Notes under the pieces: model-generated
What the model was told of the DNA's origin: nothing
The model's input: the letters and a program-made list of their open reading frames with translations, nothing else
Databases searched by the model: none
NCBI GenBank assembly: GCA_963793825.1
Contig: CAWCBE010000011.1
Span: 1-64,000, forward strand
Origin: RYN-230 sp963793825
Lineage (GTDB): Bacteria; Actinomycetota; Actinomycetes; Streptosporangiales; Streptosporangiaceae
Length of the DNA: 64,000 bases
Direction: 5' to 3'
Shown here: positions 7,256 through 17,922 of the stretch, in pieces
How positions within the stretch are numbered: position 1 is the stretch's first letter
How the letters are laid out: each line of letters opens with the position of its first letter
Position numbers and translations under genes: made by a program

Positions 7256-8740
7256 ATGACGAGCAGCACAGAGGCCAGCCCGACCCCCAAGGTGGCGGTC
7301 AACGACATCGGGTCGCAGGAGGCCTTCCTCGCCGCGATCGACGAGACCATCAAGTATTTCAACGACGGCGATATTGTCGAAGGGACCGTCGTCAAGGTCG
7401 ACCGAGACGAGGTCTTGCTCGACATCGGCTACAAGACGGAGGGGGTCATCCCCTCCCGTGAGCTGTCGATCAAGCACGATGTGGACCCCCACGACGTGGT
7501 CAAGGTCAGCGACCACATCGAGGCGCTTGTCCTGCAGAAGGAGGACAAGGAAGGCCGCCTCATCCTGTCCAAGAAGCGCGCGCAGTACGAGCGCGCCTGG
7601 GGCACGATCGAGAAGATCAAGGATGATGACGGGGTCGTCACCGGCACGGTCATCGAGGTGGTCAAGGGCGGCCTGATCCTCGACATCGGCCTGCGCGGGT
7701 TCCTGCCCGCGTCGCTGGTGGAGATGCGCCGGGTCCGTGATCTGCAGCCCTACGTGGGCCGGGAGATCGAAGCCAAGATCATCGAGCTGGACAAGAACCG
7801 CAACAACGTGGTGCTGTCCCGCCGGGCCTGGCTGGAGCAGACCCAGTCCGAGGTCCGCCAGAACTTCCTGAACACGCTGCAGCGGGGCCAGATCCGCAAG
7901 GGCGTGGTGTCCTCCATCGTCAACTTCGGCGCCTTCGTCGACCTGGGCGGCGTGGACGGACTGGTGCACGTGTCCGAGCTGTCCTGGAAGCACATCGACC
8001 ACCCGGGCGAGGTGGTCGAGGTCGGCCAGGAGGTCACGGTCGAGGTGCTGGACGTGGACATGGACCGGGAGCGGGTCTCCCTGTCGCTGAAGTCCACCCA
8101 GGAAGACCCGTGGCAGCAGTTCGCGAGGACCCACCAGATCGGCCAGGTCGTTCCCGGGCGGGTCACCAAGCTGGTGCCGTTCGGCGCGTTCGTGCGGGTC
8201 GAGGAGGGCATCGAGGGGCTGGTGCACATCTCCGAGCTCGCGGACCGGCATGTGGAGATCCCCGAGCAGGTGGTGCAGGTCGGCGACGAGATCTTCGTCA
8301 AGATCATCGACATCGACCTGGACCGGCGCCGGATCAGCCTGTCGCTCAAGCAGGCCAACGAGGGCACGGTCGGCGAGGCCGTCGGCGACGACTTCGACCC
8401 GACCCTGTACGGCATGCCCGCCACCTACGACGAGCAGGGTAACTACGTCTACCCCGACGGCTTCGACGCCGAGACCGGCGAGTGGCTCGAGGGCTACGAC
8501 ACCCAGCGCGAGGAGTGGGAGCGGCAGTACGCCCAGGCGCGATCCCGGTTCGAGGCGCACCGCCGCCAGATCGCCGAGGCCCGCACCAAGGCCGACACCG
8601 CCGTCGGCGAGGAGAGCGAGCCTGCCGCGGGCGGCACGCACACCTCCGGCACCCCGGACCGGGGTACCAGCGGCGGCGCGCTGGCCTCGGACGAGGCCCT
8701 GGCCGCGCTGCGCGACAAGCTGTCCGGGGGCCAGAGCTAA
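7256..8740 (+). CDS. rpsA: 30S ribosomal protein S1
   Basis: This 494-residue protein contains four S1 (OB-fold) RNA-binding repeats at roughly residues 40-110, 127-195, 212-280 and 297-366. Typical repeat cores are visible: GDIVEGTVVKVDRDEVLLDIGYK, FGAFVDLGGVDGLVHVSELSW and FGAFVRVEEGIEGLVHISELA. It binds mRNA and helps the small ribosomal subunit start translation. The four-domain form followed by an acidic, low-complexity tail is the usual actinobacterial version; E. coli S1 has six. ATG 7256 is preceded by GGAG and the family-typical N-terminus; the longer open frame upstream is leader sequence. coaE follows, separated by a strong inverted repeat. Confidence 0.97.
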   Translation: MTSSTEASPTPKVAVNDIGSQEAFLAAIDETIKYFNDGDIVEGTVVKVDRDEVLLDIGYKTEGVIPSRELSIKHDVDPHDVVKVSDHIEALVLQKEDKEGRLILSKKRAQYERAWGTIEKIKDDDGVVTGTVIEVVKGGLILDIGLRGFLPASLVEMRRVRDLQPYVGREIEAKIIELDKNRNNVVLSRRAWLEQTQSEVRQNFLNTLQRGQIRKGVVSSIVNFGAFVDLGGVDGLVHVSELSWKHIDHPGEVVEVGQEVTVEVLDVDMDRERVSLSLKSTQEDPWQQFARTHQIGQVVPGRVTKLVPFGAFVRVEEGIEGLVHISELADRHVEIPEQVVQVGDEIFVKIIDIDLDRRRISLSLKQANEGTVGEAVGDDFDPTLYGMPATYDEQGNYVYPDGFDAETGEWLEGYDTQREEWERQYAQARSRFEAHRRQIAEARTKADTAVGEESEPAAGGTHTSGTPDRGTSGGALASDEALAALRDKLSGGQS

Positions 8741-8752
8741 CCGGTTCCCAGC

Positions 8753-8820
8753 CCTGACCCATGATCGCGGTGTGCGGCCCCGCGCTGCGGCTGGCCAGGC
8801 ACCGGCGATCATGGGTCAGG
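8753..8820 (+). promoter_or_regulatory. 16-bp inverted repeat that covers the coaE ribosome binding site
   Basis: Arms 8753-8768 and 8805-8820 are perfect 16-bp reverse complements with a 36-base spacer. The right arm ends seven bases before ATG 8828 and contains the AGG that would serve as the Shine-Dalgarno of coaE. It may act as the rpsA terminator and, in read-through transcripts, hide the coaE start. That function is inferred from geometry only. Confidence 0.6.
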
Positions 8821-8827
8821 TGACAAC

Positions 8828-9424
8828 ATGCTCAAGGTAGGGCTGACCGGCGGCATCGGCGCGGGCAAGAGCGAGGTGGCCCGGCGGCTCGCCCGTTACG
8901 GCGCGCTGATCATCGACGCCGATCAGATCGCCCGCCAGGTGGTCGAGCCCGGTACCGAGGGGCTGGCCCAGGTGGTTGGGGTATTCGGCGCGGGCGTGCT
9001 GGCCGGTGACGGCACCCTGGACCGGCAGCGGCTGGGCGAGATCGTGTTCACCGACCCGCAACTGCGGGCCAAGCTGAACGGGATCGTCCACCCGCTGGTC
9101 GGGGCACGCCTGCGGCAGCTGGAAGAAGGGGCCGATTCCGGCGCGATCCTGGTCGAGGACATCCCGCTCATCGCGGAAAACGAGCTGGCCGACTTCTTCG
9201 ACCTGGTCGTGGTGGTGGACGTCGGGCCGCGCACCCAGCTGGACCGGCTGATCCGGGAGCGTGGCCTGACCCGGGAGCAGGCGGAGGCCAGGATCGCCGC
9301 CCAGGCGAGCCGGGAGCAGCGGCTGGCCATCGCGGACATCGTGCTGGACAACTCCGGCTCGCTGGCCGAGCTGGACCGCGAGGTGGGGGACCTGTGGGCC
9401 GAGCTGTGCCGCCGGGCCGGATAG
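8828..9424 (+). CDS. coaE: Dephospho-CoA kinase
   Basis: The 198-residue enzyme phosphorylates the 3'-hydroxyl of dephospho-CoA with ATP, the last step of coenzyme A synthesis. The P-loop GLTGGIGAGKS opens the protein. DADQIARQVVEPG is the characteristic substrate-binding segment, IVHPLV and VEDIPLIAEN follow, and the lid region holds RLIRERGLTREQAEARIAAQ. Many actinobacterial CoaE proteins carry a C-terminal extension (GrpB-like UPF0157 domain); here it is absent and the protein has the compact bacterial length. rpsA-coaE-uvrB is a conserved gene order in actinobacteria. Confidence 0.96.
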   Translation: MLKVGLTGGIGAGKSEVARRLARYGALIIDADQIARQVVEPGTEGLAQVVGVFGAGVLAGDGTLDRQRLGEIVFTDPQLRAKLNGIVHPLVGARLRQLEEGADSGAILVEDIPLIAENELADFFDLVVVVDVGPRTQLDRLIRERGLTREQAEARIAAQASREQRLAIADIVLDNSGSLAELDREVGDLWAELCRRAG

Positions 9425-9813
9425 GGTGCCGCGGTGCCCGGCACCGTTCCCGCGGCGGCTGGTAACGGCTGACCCGGCTCGCTCACGCGGCCGGTATGAC
9501 ACGCCGCTGTCACCGGCCAGCCAGGTCATGGTGCCGGCCGGCTCCACCCTCTTCCCCGCCGCGCCGGATCCGGGGCCGCTGGCGGCGGAGCTCCGCCAGT
9601 GCTCCCGGCCGCCGCGCGGACCGCGCCGGTTTGTCGTACCCCGGAAATACAGTGATGAGGTGGCGTGTTCTGCCACGAGGGCCCGGCCGCGGTGCCGGGG
9701 CCGCCCCGCCGCCGGCGGGTGGGCAGCGGGCCGGGCGAGTACCGGGCACCGGGACAGGCGAGTACCGGGCACCGGGACGGGTGCGGCGGGGCAGTGACCG
9801 GAGGGAGGCGGCT
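9425..9813 (+). promoter_or_regulatory. coaE-uvrB intergenic region
   Basis: This 389-base stretch contains no supported gene; an open frame continuous with uvrB exists but lacks family similarity. A 23-bp tandem duplication lies at 9734-9756 and 9757-9779. I looked for an actinobacterial LexA box (GAAC-N4-GTTC type) and saw none. GGAGGGAGG at the right end is the uvrB ribosome binding site. Confidence 0.5.
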
Positions 9814-11934
9814 ATGCGGCCGGTAACGGACGTGCAGCGGCGGGTGGCACCGTTCAAGGTGATCACCGACATGACCCCGTCCGGCGACCAGCCCCGGGCG
9901 ATCGCCGAGATGGAGCGGCGCATCACCAGCGGCGAGCGGGACACGGTACTGCTCGGTGCGACCGGCACCGGCAAGACGGCCACGGTCGCCTGGCTGGCCG
10001 AGCGGCTGCAGCGGCCCACCCTGGTCATGCTGCCGAACAAGACCCTGGCGGCGCAGTTCGCCAATGAGCTCCGCGAGATGCTGCCGCAGAACGCGGTGGA
10101 GTACTTCGTCTCGTACTACGACTATTACCAGCCCGAGGCGTACGTCCCGCAGACCGACACCTACATCGAGAAGGACTCCTCGATCAACGACGAGGTGGAG
10201 CGGCTGCGTCACTCCGCGACCAACTCGCTGCTCACCCGGCGGGACACCATCGTCGTCGCCTCGGTCTCGTGCATCTATGGCCTGGGCACCCCGCAGGAGT
10301 ACGTGGACCGGATGCTGCGGGTGCGGACCGGGGACACCATCGAGCGGGACGCGCTGCTCCGCAGGCTGGTCGGCATGCAGTACGCGCGCAACGACCTGGC
10401 CTTCACCCGGGGCACGTTCCGGGTCCGCGGCGACACCATCGAGATCATCCCGGTCTACGAGGAACTGGCCGTCCGGATCGAGATGTTCGGCGACGAGATC
10501 GAGCGGCTGAGCACGCTGCACCCGCTGACCGGCGAGGTGGTCAGCGAGGACGAGGAGCTCTACATCTTCCCGGCCTCGCACTACGTGGCCGGGCCGGAGC
10601 GGATGGAGCGGGCCATCGCCGGCATCGAGGCGGAGCTGGCTGACCGGCTGGCCGAGCTGGAGCGGGGCGGCAAGCTGCTGGAGGCGCAGCGGCTGCGGAT
10701 GCGCACGACCTATGACCTCGAGATGATGCGCCAGGTGGGCAGCTGCTCGGGGATCGAGAACTACTCCCGGCACATCGACGGCCGCGTGCAGGGCAGCCCG
10801 CCCAACACGCTGCTGGACTACTTCCCCGAGGACTTCCTGCTGGTCATCGACGAGTCCCACAACACCGTGCCGCAGATCGGGGCGATGTACGAGGGCGACG
10901 TGTCCCGCAAGCGGACCCTGGTCGATCACGGGTTCCGGCTGCCCAGCGCGATCGACAACCGGCCGCTGACCTGGGACGAGTTCTGTGAGCGGATCGGCCA
11001 GACGGTCTACTTGTCCGCCACTCCCGGCCCTTACGAGCTGCAGCGGGTGGCCGGCGACGTCGTGGAGCAGGTGATCAGGCCGACCGGGCTGATCGACCCG
11101 CAGGTGGTGGTCAAGCCGACCAAGGGGCAGATCGACGACCTGGTGCACGAGATCAGGGAGCGCGCGGAACGGTCCGAGCGGGTGCTGGTCACCACGCTGA
11201 CCAAGAAGATGGCCGAGGACCTGACCGATTACCTGCTCGAGCTCGGCATCCGGGCCCGCTACCTGCACAGCGAGGTGGACACGCTGCGCCGGGTGGAACT
11301 GCTCCGCGAGCTGCGGGTCGGCGAGTACGACGTGCTGGTCGGCATCAACCTGCTCCGCGAGGGCCTGGACCTGCCCGAGGTATCGCTGGTCTCCATCCTG
11401 GACGCTGACAAGGAAGGCTTCCTGCGCTCGGGCACCTCGCTGATCCAGACCATCGGCCGGGCCGCCCGGAACGTGTCCGGCCAGGTGCACATGTACGCCG
11501 ACAAGGTGACCCCGTCCATGCAGCGGGCCATCGACGAGACCGACCGGCGGCGGGCCAAGCAGGTCGCCTACAACACCGAGCACGGGATCGACCCGACGCC
11601 TCTGCGCAAGCGGATCGCGGACATCCTCGACCAGCTGGTCCGCGAGGACGCCGACACCGAGAAGCTGATCGGCGGCGCGGGCCGGCAGCAGAGCCGGGGC
11701 AAGACACCGGTGCCGGGGCTGTCCTCCCGGGTCCGCGCCTCCGCCGCGGGGGCCGGCGAGCCGGAGGGGACCGGCGGGGCGGCGCGGGGCGACCTCATCG
11801 CGCTGATCACCCAGCTGACCGAGCAGATGCATACCGCCGCCGCGGAGCTGCAATTCGAGGTAGCGGCCCGGATCCGGGACGAGATCAAGGAGCTCAAGGC
11901 GGAGCTTCGCGGCATGCAGGCCGCCGGGGTCTGA
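9814..11934 (+). CDS. uvrB: Excinuclease ABC subunit B
   Basis: The 706-residue UvrB is the damage-verifying helicase-like subunit of nucleotide excision repair; it receives DNA from UvrA and recruits UvrC. Seen in order are the Walker A GATGTGKT (residues 48-55), the beta-hairpin region YYDYYQPEAYVPQTDTYIEK that inserts into DNA, and Walker B LLVIDESH. Motif V/VI follows (GINLLREGLDLPEVSLVSILDADKEG in the family; QTIGRAARN here), then a C-terminal UVR domain (AAELQFEVAARIRDEIKELK) that contacts UvrC. ATG 9814 has a near-perfect GGAGG at the right spacing. The gene ends in a hairpin at 11983-12021. Confidence 0.98.
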   Translation: MRPVTDVQRRVAPFKVITDMTPSGDQPRAIAEMERRITSGERDTVLLGATGTGKTATVAWLAERLQRPTLVMLPNKTLAAQFANELREMLPQNAVEYFVSYYDYYQPEAYVPQTDTYIEKDSSINDEVERLRHSATNSLLTRRDTIVVASVSCIYGLGTPQEYVDRMLRVRTGDTIERDALLRRLVGMQYARNDLAFTRGTFRVRGDTIEIIPVYEELAVRIEMFGDEIERLSTLHPLTGEVVSEDEELYIFPASHYVAGPERMERAIAGIEAELADRLAELERGGKLLEAQRLRMRTTYDLEMMRQVGSCSGIENYSRHIDGRVQGSPPNTLLDYFPEDFLLVIDESHNTVPQIGAMYEGDVSRKRTLVDHGFRLPSAIDNRPLTWDEFCERIGQTVYLSATPGPYELQRVAGDVVEQVIRPTGLIDPQVVVKPTKGQIDDLVHEIRERAERSERVLVTTLTKKMAEDLTDYLLELGIRARYLHSEVDTLRRVELLRELRVGEYDVLVGINLLREGLDLPEVSLVSILDADKEGFLRSGTSLIQTIGRAARNVSGQVHMYADKVTPSMQRAIDETDRRRAKQVAYNTEHGIDPTPLRKRIADILDQLVREDADTEKLIGGAGRQQSRGKTPVPGLSSRVRASAAGAGEPEGTGGAARGDLIALITQLTEQMHTAAAELQFEVAARIRDEIKELKAELRGMQAAGV

Positions 11935-11982
11935 CCAGTCCTGGAACCGATCCGCGCCGCGATACGTCCAAGGGGTGTTGTT

Positions 11983-12021
11983 CAGGGCACTGAGCGGTCC
12001 AGGCCGCCGCTCAGTGCCCTG
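11983..12021. terminator. Hairpin after uvrB
   Basis: Arms 11983-11997 and 12007-12021 are perfect 15-bp reverse complements with a 9-base loop. It lies 48 bases after the uvrB stop and 32 bases before the lipoprotein start, so it can terminate uvrB while also sitting in the leader of the next gene. Confidence 0.7.
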
Positions 12022-12052
12022 GGCATACCCCAGCGGCGGGACGGAGCGCAGC

Positions 12053-12652
12053 ATGGACCTTCCTGGGCAGCCAGCCGGGCGGAGCGCCCGGAGCGCCCTG
12101 CTCAGCCTGGCCGCCGGAGCGGCCGCCCTGGCCCTGGCCGCCTGCGGGACCCAGGTCGCCGACACCTCCGGCACCACCTCGAAGGCCAGCGCGGACGCAG
12201 CCCAGCGGGCCGGTTCACCCGCCATCGCGCCGCCCAGCCTGCCGCCCTCGGTCAACCCGGGGGGCCCGATGATCCCGGCCCATGGCGCCGGGGCACTGTG
12301 CGCCGCGGTGCCCGCGGTCACCCGGCTGCTGGTCAGCCCGGTTAGTGCCCTCCCGCAGAGTCACGTGCACCCGGCCATGGTGGCCGGGGTCACGGTCCGC
12401 AGCGCCGCTGCGGCCCGCGCGGTGGCCAAGGCGGTCTGCGCCCTGCCGCCCATGCCGTCCGCGCCGATGAACTGCCCGGCCGGCCATGGCCCCGGCTACC
12501 GGCTGAGCTTCGCCGCCGGGGACGCCAGCTTCCCCGTGGTCACCGCCCAGGCCAGCGGCTGCGCCGCGGTGACCGGCGCCGGGCGGCCGCGCTGGGCGGT
12601 GCCCGCCCCCGGGTTCTGGGCCGTGATCCACCGGGCCATGGCCGCCCGGTAA
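12053..12652 (+). CDS. Putative secreted lipoprotein, unknown function
   Basis: This 199-residue protein carries a lipoprotein signal: a short basic start (GRSARSALLS), a hydrophobic core and the lipobox LALAAC. The mature protein would be anchored to the outer face of the membrane through that cysteine. A Ser/Thr/Pro linker follows. The remaining domain of about 120 residues has paired cysteines (ALCAAVP, AVCALPP, MNCPAG, SGCAAV) that could form disulfides. I do not recognise the family. It resembles the many small actinomycete lipoproteins of unknown role. ATG 12053 is preceded by GGAG. Confidence 0.7.
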   Translation: MDLPGQPAGRSARSALLSLAAGAAALALAACGTQVADTSGTTSKASADAAQRAGSPAIAPPSLPPSVNPGGPMIPAHGAGALCAAVPAVTRLLVSPVSALPQSHVHPAMVAGVTVRSAAAARAVAKAVCALPPMPSAPMNCPAGHGPGYRLSFAAGDASFPVVTAQASGCAAVTGAGRPRWAVPAPGFWAVIHRAMAAR

Positions 12653-12689
12653 CCTGGCCGCCGGACGGGCCGCCGGCGGGAGGGTGAGC

Positions 12690-13298
12690 ATGACCTGGGT
12701 GCTTTTTGACTACGGCGGCGTGCTCTGCCATCCCCAGCCGGAACGCGACATAGCCCGGCTGGCCCGGGCGGCCGGCTGCGCGGTGCCCGACCTGAAGGCC
12801 GCCTACTGGTCTTTCCGGCTGGACTATGACCGGGCCGATTTTGACGCCACCGGGTACTGGCAGCGGGTCGCGGCGGACCTGGGCCGCCGGTTCACTGACC
12901 AGCAGATCGCCGAGCTGAGCCGGCTGGACACCGAGTCCTGGCTGCACCTCCAGGACGCCTCAGTGGACCTGGTGCACACGCTCACCCGGGCCGGGTACCG
13001 GCTGGCGCTGCTGTCCAACGCGCCCGCCGGCGTCGCCCAGGCGGTGCAGCGGCTGCCCCTGGCCGCCTCCTTCGAGCACCTGCTGTTCAGCTGCTTCCTC
13101 AAATCGGCCAAGCCTGATCCGGCCTGTTTCCGCGCCGCGCTGGCCGCCCTGGACACCGGGCCCGGCGACGTCGTCTTCCTCGACGACCGCGCGGACAACG
13201 TCGCCGCGGCGGCAGCGCTGGGCATCCGCGGTGCCCGGTTCACCGGGGCCCGCCAGGCCCGCGCCGACCTGGACCGGCACGGGATCAGCCCCGGCTGA
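12690..13298 (+). CDS. HAD-superfamily phosphatase (HAD-IA)
   Basis: This 202-residue haloacid-dehalogenase-type hydrolase probably removes phosphate from a small metabolite. Motif I is VLFDYGGVLC: the first Asp is the nucleophile, while the usual second Asp is Gly, as in the DFGGVL subgroup that includes YihX and epoxide-hydrolase N-domain phosphatases. Motif II is LLSNAP, motif III the Lys in SAKPDPACF, and motif IV VVFLDDRADNVAAAAALGI. The cap is an alpha-helical insert (residues 17-90). ATG 12690 is preferred over GTG 12684 because GGGAGGG then has normal spacing. The substrate is unknown. Confidence 0.88.
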   Translation: MTWVLFDYGGVLCHPQPERDIARLARAAGCAVPDLKAAYWSFRLDYDRADFDATGYWQRVAADLGRRFTDQQIAELSRLDTESWLHLQDASVDLVHTLTRAGYRLALLSNAPAGVAQAVQRLPLAASFEHLLFSCFLKSAKPDPACFRAALAALDTGPGDVVFLDDRADNVAAAAALGIRGARFTGARQARADLDRHGISPG

Positions 13299-13376
13299 CC
13301 AGGAGCAGCCCGGCCGGCCACGGGCCGGCGGGGTGCCGCTGGCTGCTGCGGAAGCGTTCAGCGTAGGGTCGTACTC

Positions 13377-14300
13377 GTGCTGGCCAGTCTGGTGGCCGCC
13401 GTGGTGGCTGCCTTCTGCTACGGGATCGCCTCCGTCATGCAGGCCGTGGCGGTACGCGCCGCCAGCAGGCAGCCGGCCGATGCAGGACCGCCGGAAAGCC
13501 CGCTGGGCCGGGTGGATCCCGGCCTGGTCGTGCGCATGCTGCGGCAGTGGCGCTTCGTGGTCAGCCTCGGCCTGGACCTGGTCGGCTTCCTCGCCCAGCT
13601 GGTGGCGCTGCGGCGGCTGCCCCTGTTCGCCGTCCAGGCCGTCGTGGCCGGCAACCTGGCGGTCACCGCCGTGCTGGCGGCCTGGCTGATCGGCGTGCAG
13701 CTGGCCTGGCGGGAATGGCTGGCCGTGGCGGGCGTCATCGTGGGGGTCGGGCTGCTGGGCACCTCGGCCGGTGCCGAGGGGGCGACCGGCGTGAGCGGCG
13801 CGTTCAAGGTGGCGCTGCTGCCCGCCGTGGCCGGGATCGCCGTGGCCGGGATCGCCGCCTCGCGGCTGCGCCGCGGCGCCCGGACCCTGGTGCTGGGCGC
13901 GGTGGCCGGCCTCGGTTTCGGGGTGACGGCGGTGGCCGCCCGGGTGCTGTCCGGGTTCTCCCCCGGGGAACTGGTCCGTGATCCGGCCGCCTACGCGCTC
14001 GCCGCGGCCGGGATCGTGTCCTTCGTGCTCTACGCGACCGCGCTGGAGGGTGGCAGCGTAACCGTGGCCACCGCGGCCGTGGTGCTCACCGAGACCGCGC
14101 CGCCGGCCCTGATCGGCGTCCTGTTCCTCGGCGACCACACCCGGCACGGCCTGGCCGTGCTGGCGGTGCTGGCCTTCATCCTGGCCGTGGCGAGCGCGGT
14201 ACTGCTGGCCAGGTTCGGCGAGGCGGGCGAGCGGGCGCCGGACGGCGCAGGGCCGCTGCCCCGGGCCGACGGGGCGCCGAGCACATCCACGGCCCGGTGA
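13377..14300 (+). CDS. DMT/EamA-like integral membrane protein
   Basis: This 307-residue protein has nine to ten hydrophobic segments arranged as two similar halves, the layout of the drug/metabolite transporter superfamily. Segments are visible at the start (LVAAVVAAFCYGIASVMQA), then LFAVQAVVAGNLAVTAVLAAW, EWLAVAGVIVGVGLLG, VALLPAVAGIAVAGIAA and AVLAVLAFILAVASAVLLA. The loop between helices one and two is long and hydrophilic, as in the NIPA-like subgroup, which may move divalent cations. The transported compound cannot be told. The C-terminal 30 residues are a charged cytoplasmic tail. It starts at GTG 13377 and is followed by pyrG. Confidence 0.8.
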   Translation: MLASLVAAVVAAFCYGIASVMQAVAVRAASRQPADAGPPESPLGRVDPGLVVRMLRQWRFVVSLGLDLVGFLAQLVALRRLPLFAVQAVVAGNLAVTAVLAAWLIGVQLAWREWLAVAGVIVGVGLLGTSAGAEGATGVSGAFKVALLPAVAGIAVAGIAASRLRRGARTLVLGAVAGLGFGVTAVAARVLSGFSPGELVRDPAAYALAAAGIVSFVLYATALEGGSVTVATAAVVLTETAPPALIGVLFLGDHTRHGLAVLAVLAFILAVASAVLLARFGEAGERAPDGAGPLPRADGAPSTSTAR

Positions 14301-14397
14301 ACGGCAGGTCTAACCCAGGTAATGTCCGGCGGCTGATATTCTGATGGTCCGTGGACCGGCGGGTTCTACCGCATCGTTCAACCACGGGAGCCTTCAC

Positions 14398-16097
<1,700 letters not shown>

Positions 16098-16101
<4 letters not shown>

Positions 16102-16727
16102 CCACGGCCGACCCCGCTGGCATCCGGGACGTCCCGGCGCGCTGGCCGGTCGTGTCCTCGGCTGAGCAGGCCCGCGGGCCGGTCGTCGCGCTGCGCACCG
16201 ACCGGGTCCAGATGCCTGATGACGGGGTGGTTGAGCGCCAGGTGGTCCAGCATCCCGGCGCCGTCGCGGTGGTCGCTCTGGATGAGGCGGGCCAGGTACT
16301 GATGATCCGCCAGTACCGGCACCCGGTCGGGTCCCTGCTCTGGGAGCTGCCCGCCGGGCTGCGCGACGTTCCCGGCGAGCCGGCCGAGGTCACCGCGCAG
16401 CGGGAACTGCTGGAGGAGGCGGGCTACACGGCCCGGGACTGGCGGGTCCTGGCCGACTTCTACTCCTCGCCCGGGATCAGTACCGAGCGGATCAGGGTAT
16501 TCATGGCCCGTGGCCTGCACGAGGTGCCGCAGGCCGAGCGCGACTACGTACCCGTCCACGAGGAGGCTCACCTAGTGCTCGGCTGGCTGCCGCTGGCCGA
16601 GGCGGTGCACCGGTTTACCTCAGGTGAGCTGCGCAATGGCGTCACCGCGGTGGGTATCTTGTCCGCGTATGCCGCACAGCAGGACGGGTTCGCCGGCCTG
16701 CGGCCGGCGGACGCACCAGAAGACTGA
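16098..16727 (+). CDS. Nudix hydrolase, ADP-ribose pyrophosphatase type
   Basis: This 209-residue cytoplasmic hydrolase splits the diphosphate of ADP-ribose or a similar nucleoside diphosphate derivative. The Nudix box reads G-x5-E-x7-REL-x-EEAG, within GLRDVPGEPAEVTAQRELLEEAGY. The upstream beta-sheet segment MIRQYRHPVGSLLWELPAG and the downstream proline-glycine in FYSSPGISTERIRVF are features of the NudF/ADPRase subgroup. GTG 16098 overlaps the pyrG TGA in a GTGA junction, so the two are translationally coupled. The product AMP could feed nucleotide pools used by its neighbours; that link is inferred. Confidence 0.92.
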
Positions 16728-16806
16728 GGTGGCAGCGGGTCCGGCAGGACTCGGGGCGCCCGGCAACGGGGCCGGGTGTTGGAGTTACGGAGAGGGGCTT
16801 GCGGCC

Positions 16807-17922
16807 ATGAGGGTAGGCATTCCCAAGGAAGTCAAGAACCACGAGTACCGGGTGGCGATCACCCCGGCGGGCGTGCACGAGCTGGTGCGCGGCGGCCATG
16901 AGGTGGTCATCGAGCGTGACGCCGGGGCCGGCTCGTCCATCCCGGACGAGGATTTCGTCGCGGCGGGCGCGGCCATCCTGCCCACGGCCGACGATGTCTG
17001 GCAGACCGGTGATCTCATCCTGAAGGTCAAGGAGCCGGTGGCCGAGGAATACCACCGGATGCGCAAGGGCCAGGTCCTGTTCACCTACCTGCACCTCGCG
17101 GCGTCCCGGCCGTGCACCGACGCGCTGCTCGCCTCGGGGATCACCTCGATCGCCTACGAGACCGTGCAGCTCCCGGACGGGTCCCTGCCGCTGCTGGCGC
17201 CCATGTCCGAGGTGGCGGGCCGGATGGCCCCGCAGGTGGGCGCGCATCACCTGCAGCGCGATGGCGGCGGGCGCGGGGTCCTCATGGGCGGCGTGTCCGG
17301 GGTCTACGCCGCCAAGGTGGTGGTGCTGGGCGCGGGCGTGTCCGGGATGAACGCGGCCGCCATCGCGCTGGGCATGCAGGCCGAAGTCCTGCTGGTGGAC
17401 AAGAACATCGCCCGGCTCCGCTCGGCCGACGCCATCTACCAGGGGCACTGCCAGACGGTCGCGTCCAACAGCTATGAGGTGGAGCGGGCCGTCATCGACG
17501 CCGACCTGGTCATCGGCGCGGTGCTGGTACCCGGGGCGAAGGCCCCGACGCTCGTCTCCAATGAGCTGGTGTCCCGGATGAAGTCCGGGTCGGTGCTGGT
17601 GGACATCTCCATCGACCAGGGCGGCTGCTTCGAGGACTCCCGGGCCACCACGCACGCCGACCCCACCTACCGGGTGCACGACTCGGTGTTCTACTGCGTC
17701 GCCAACATGCCCGGCGCGGTCCCGCACACCTCCACCTACGCACTGACCAACGTCACCCTGCCCTACGTGGTGGAACTGGCCAACCGCGGCTGGGCCGGGG
17801 CGCTGCGCGCCGACCAGGCGCTCGCGCTCGGGCTGCACACCCACGAGGGCGCGCTGACCTGCACGCCGGTCGCCGAGGCGCACGGGCTGCCGGCCGTCGG
17901 TGTCAGCGAGGTGCTCAGCTGA
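16807..17922 (+). CDS. ald: Alanine dehydrogenase
   Basis: The 371-residue enzyme interconverts L-alanine and pyruvate plus ammonia with NAD. Landmarks are the start MRVGIPKEVKNHEYRVAITPAGV (the Arg binds pyruvate), the catalytic Lys in VKEPVAEEY, and TYLHLAAS with the catalytic His. The signature YAAKVVVLGAGVSGMNAAAIALGM forms the NAD-binding Rossmann turn, and later come VLVDISIDQGGCFEDSRATTH and PGAVPHTSTYALTN. Length and motifs are intact. ATG 16807 has a GAGAGGGG upstream; the earlier in-frame starts read through the Nudix gene. The xerD start is embedded in its stop codon region. Confidence 0.97.
   Translation: MRVGIPKEVKNHEYRVAITPAGVHELVRGGHEVVIERDAGAGSSIPDEDFVAAGAAILPTADDVWQTGDLILKVKEPVAEEYHRMRKGQVLFTYLHLAASRPCTDALLASGITSIAYETVQLPDGSLPLLAPMSEVAGRMAPQVGAHHLQRDGGGRGVLMGGVSGVYAAKVVVLGAGVSGMNAAAIALGMQAEVLLVDKNIARLRSADAIYQGHCQTVASNSYEVERAVIDADLVIGAVLVPGAKAPTLVSNELVSRMKSGSVLVDISIDQGGCFEDSRATTHADPTYRVHDSVFYCVANMPGAVPHTSTYALTNVTLPYVVELANRGWAGALRADQALALGLHTHEGALTCTPVAEAHGLPAVGVSEVLS

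Noticed and set aside
9425..9813. A LexA/SOS box before uvrB
   Set aside because: No GAAC-N4-GTTC-like palindrome was found in the region.
9526..12321. A 931-codon minus-strand frame over uvrB
   Set aside because: Antisense to a gene with complete UvrB motifs; no signature of its own.
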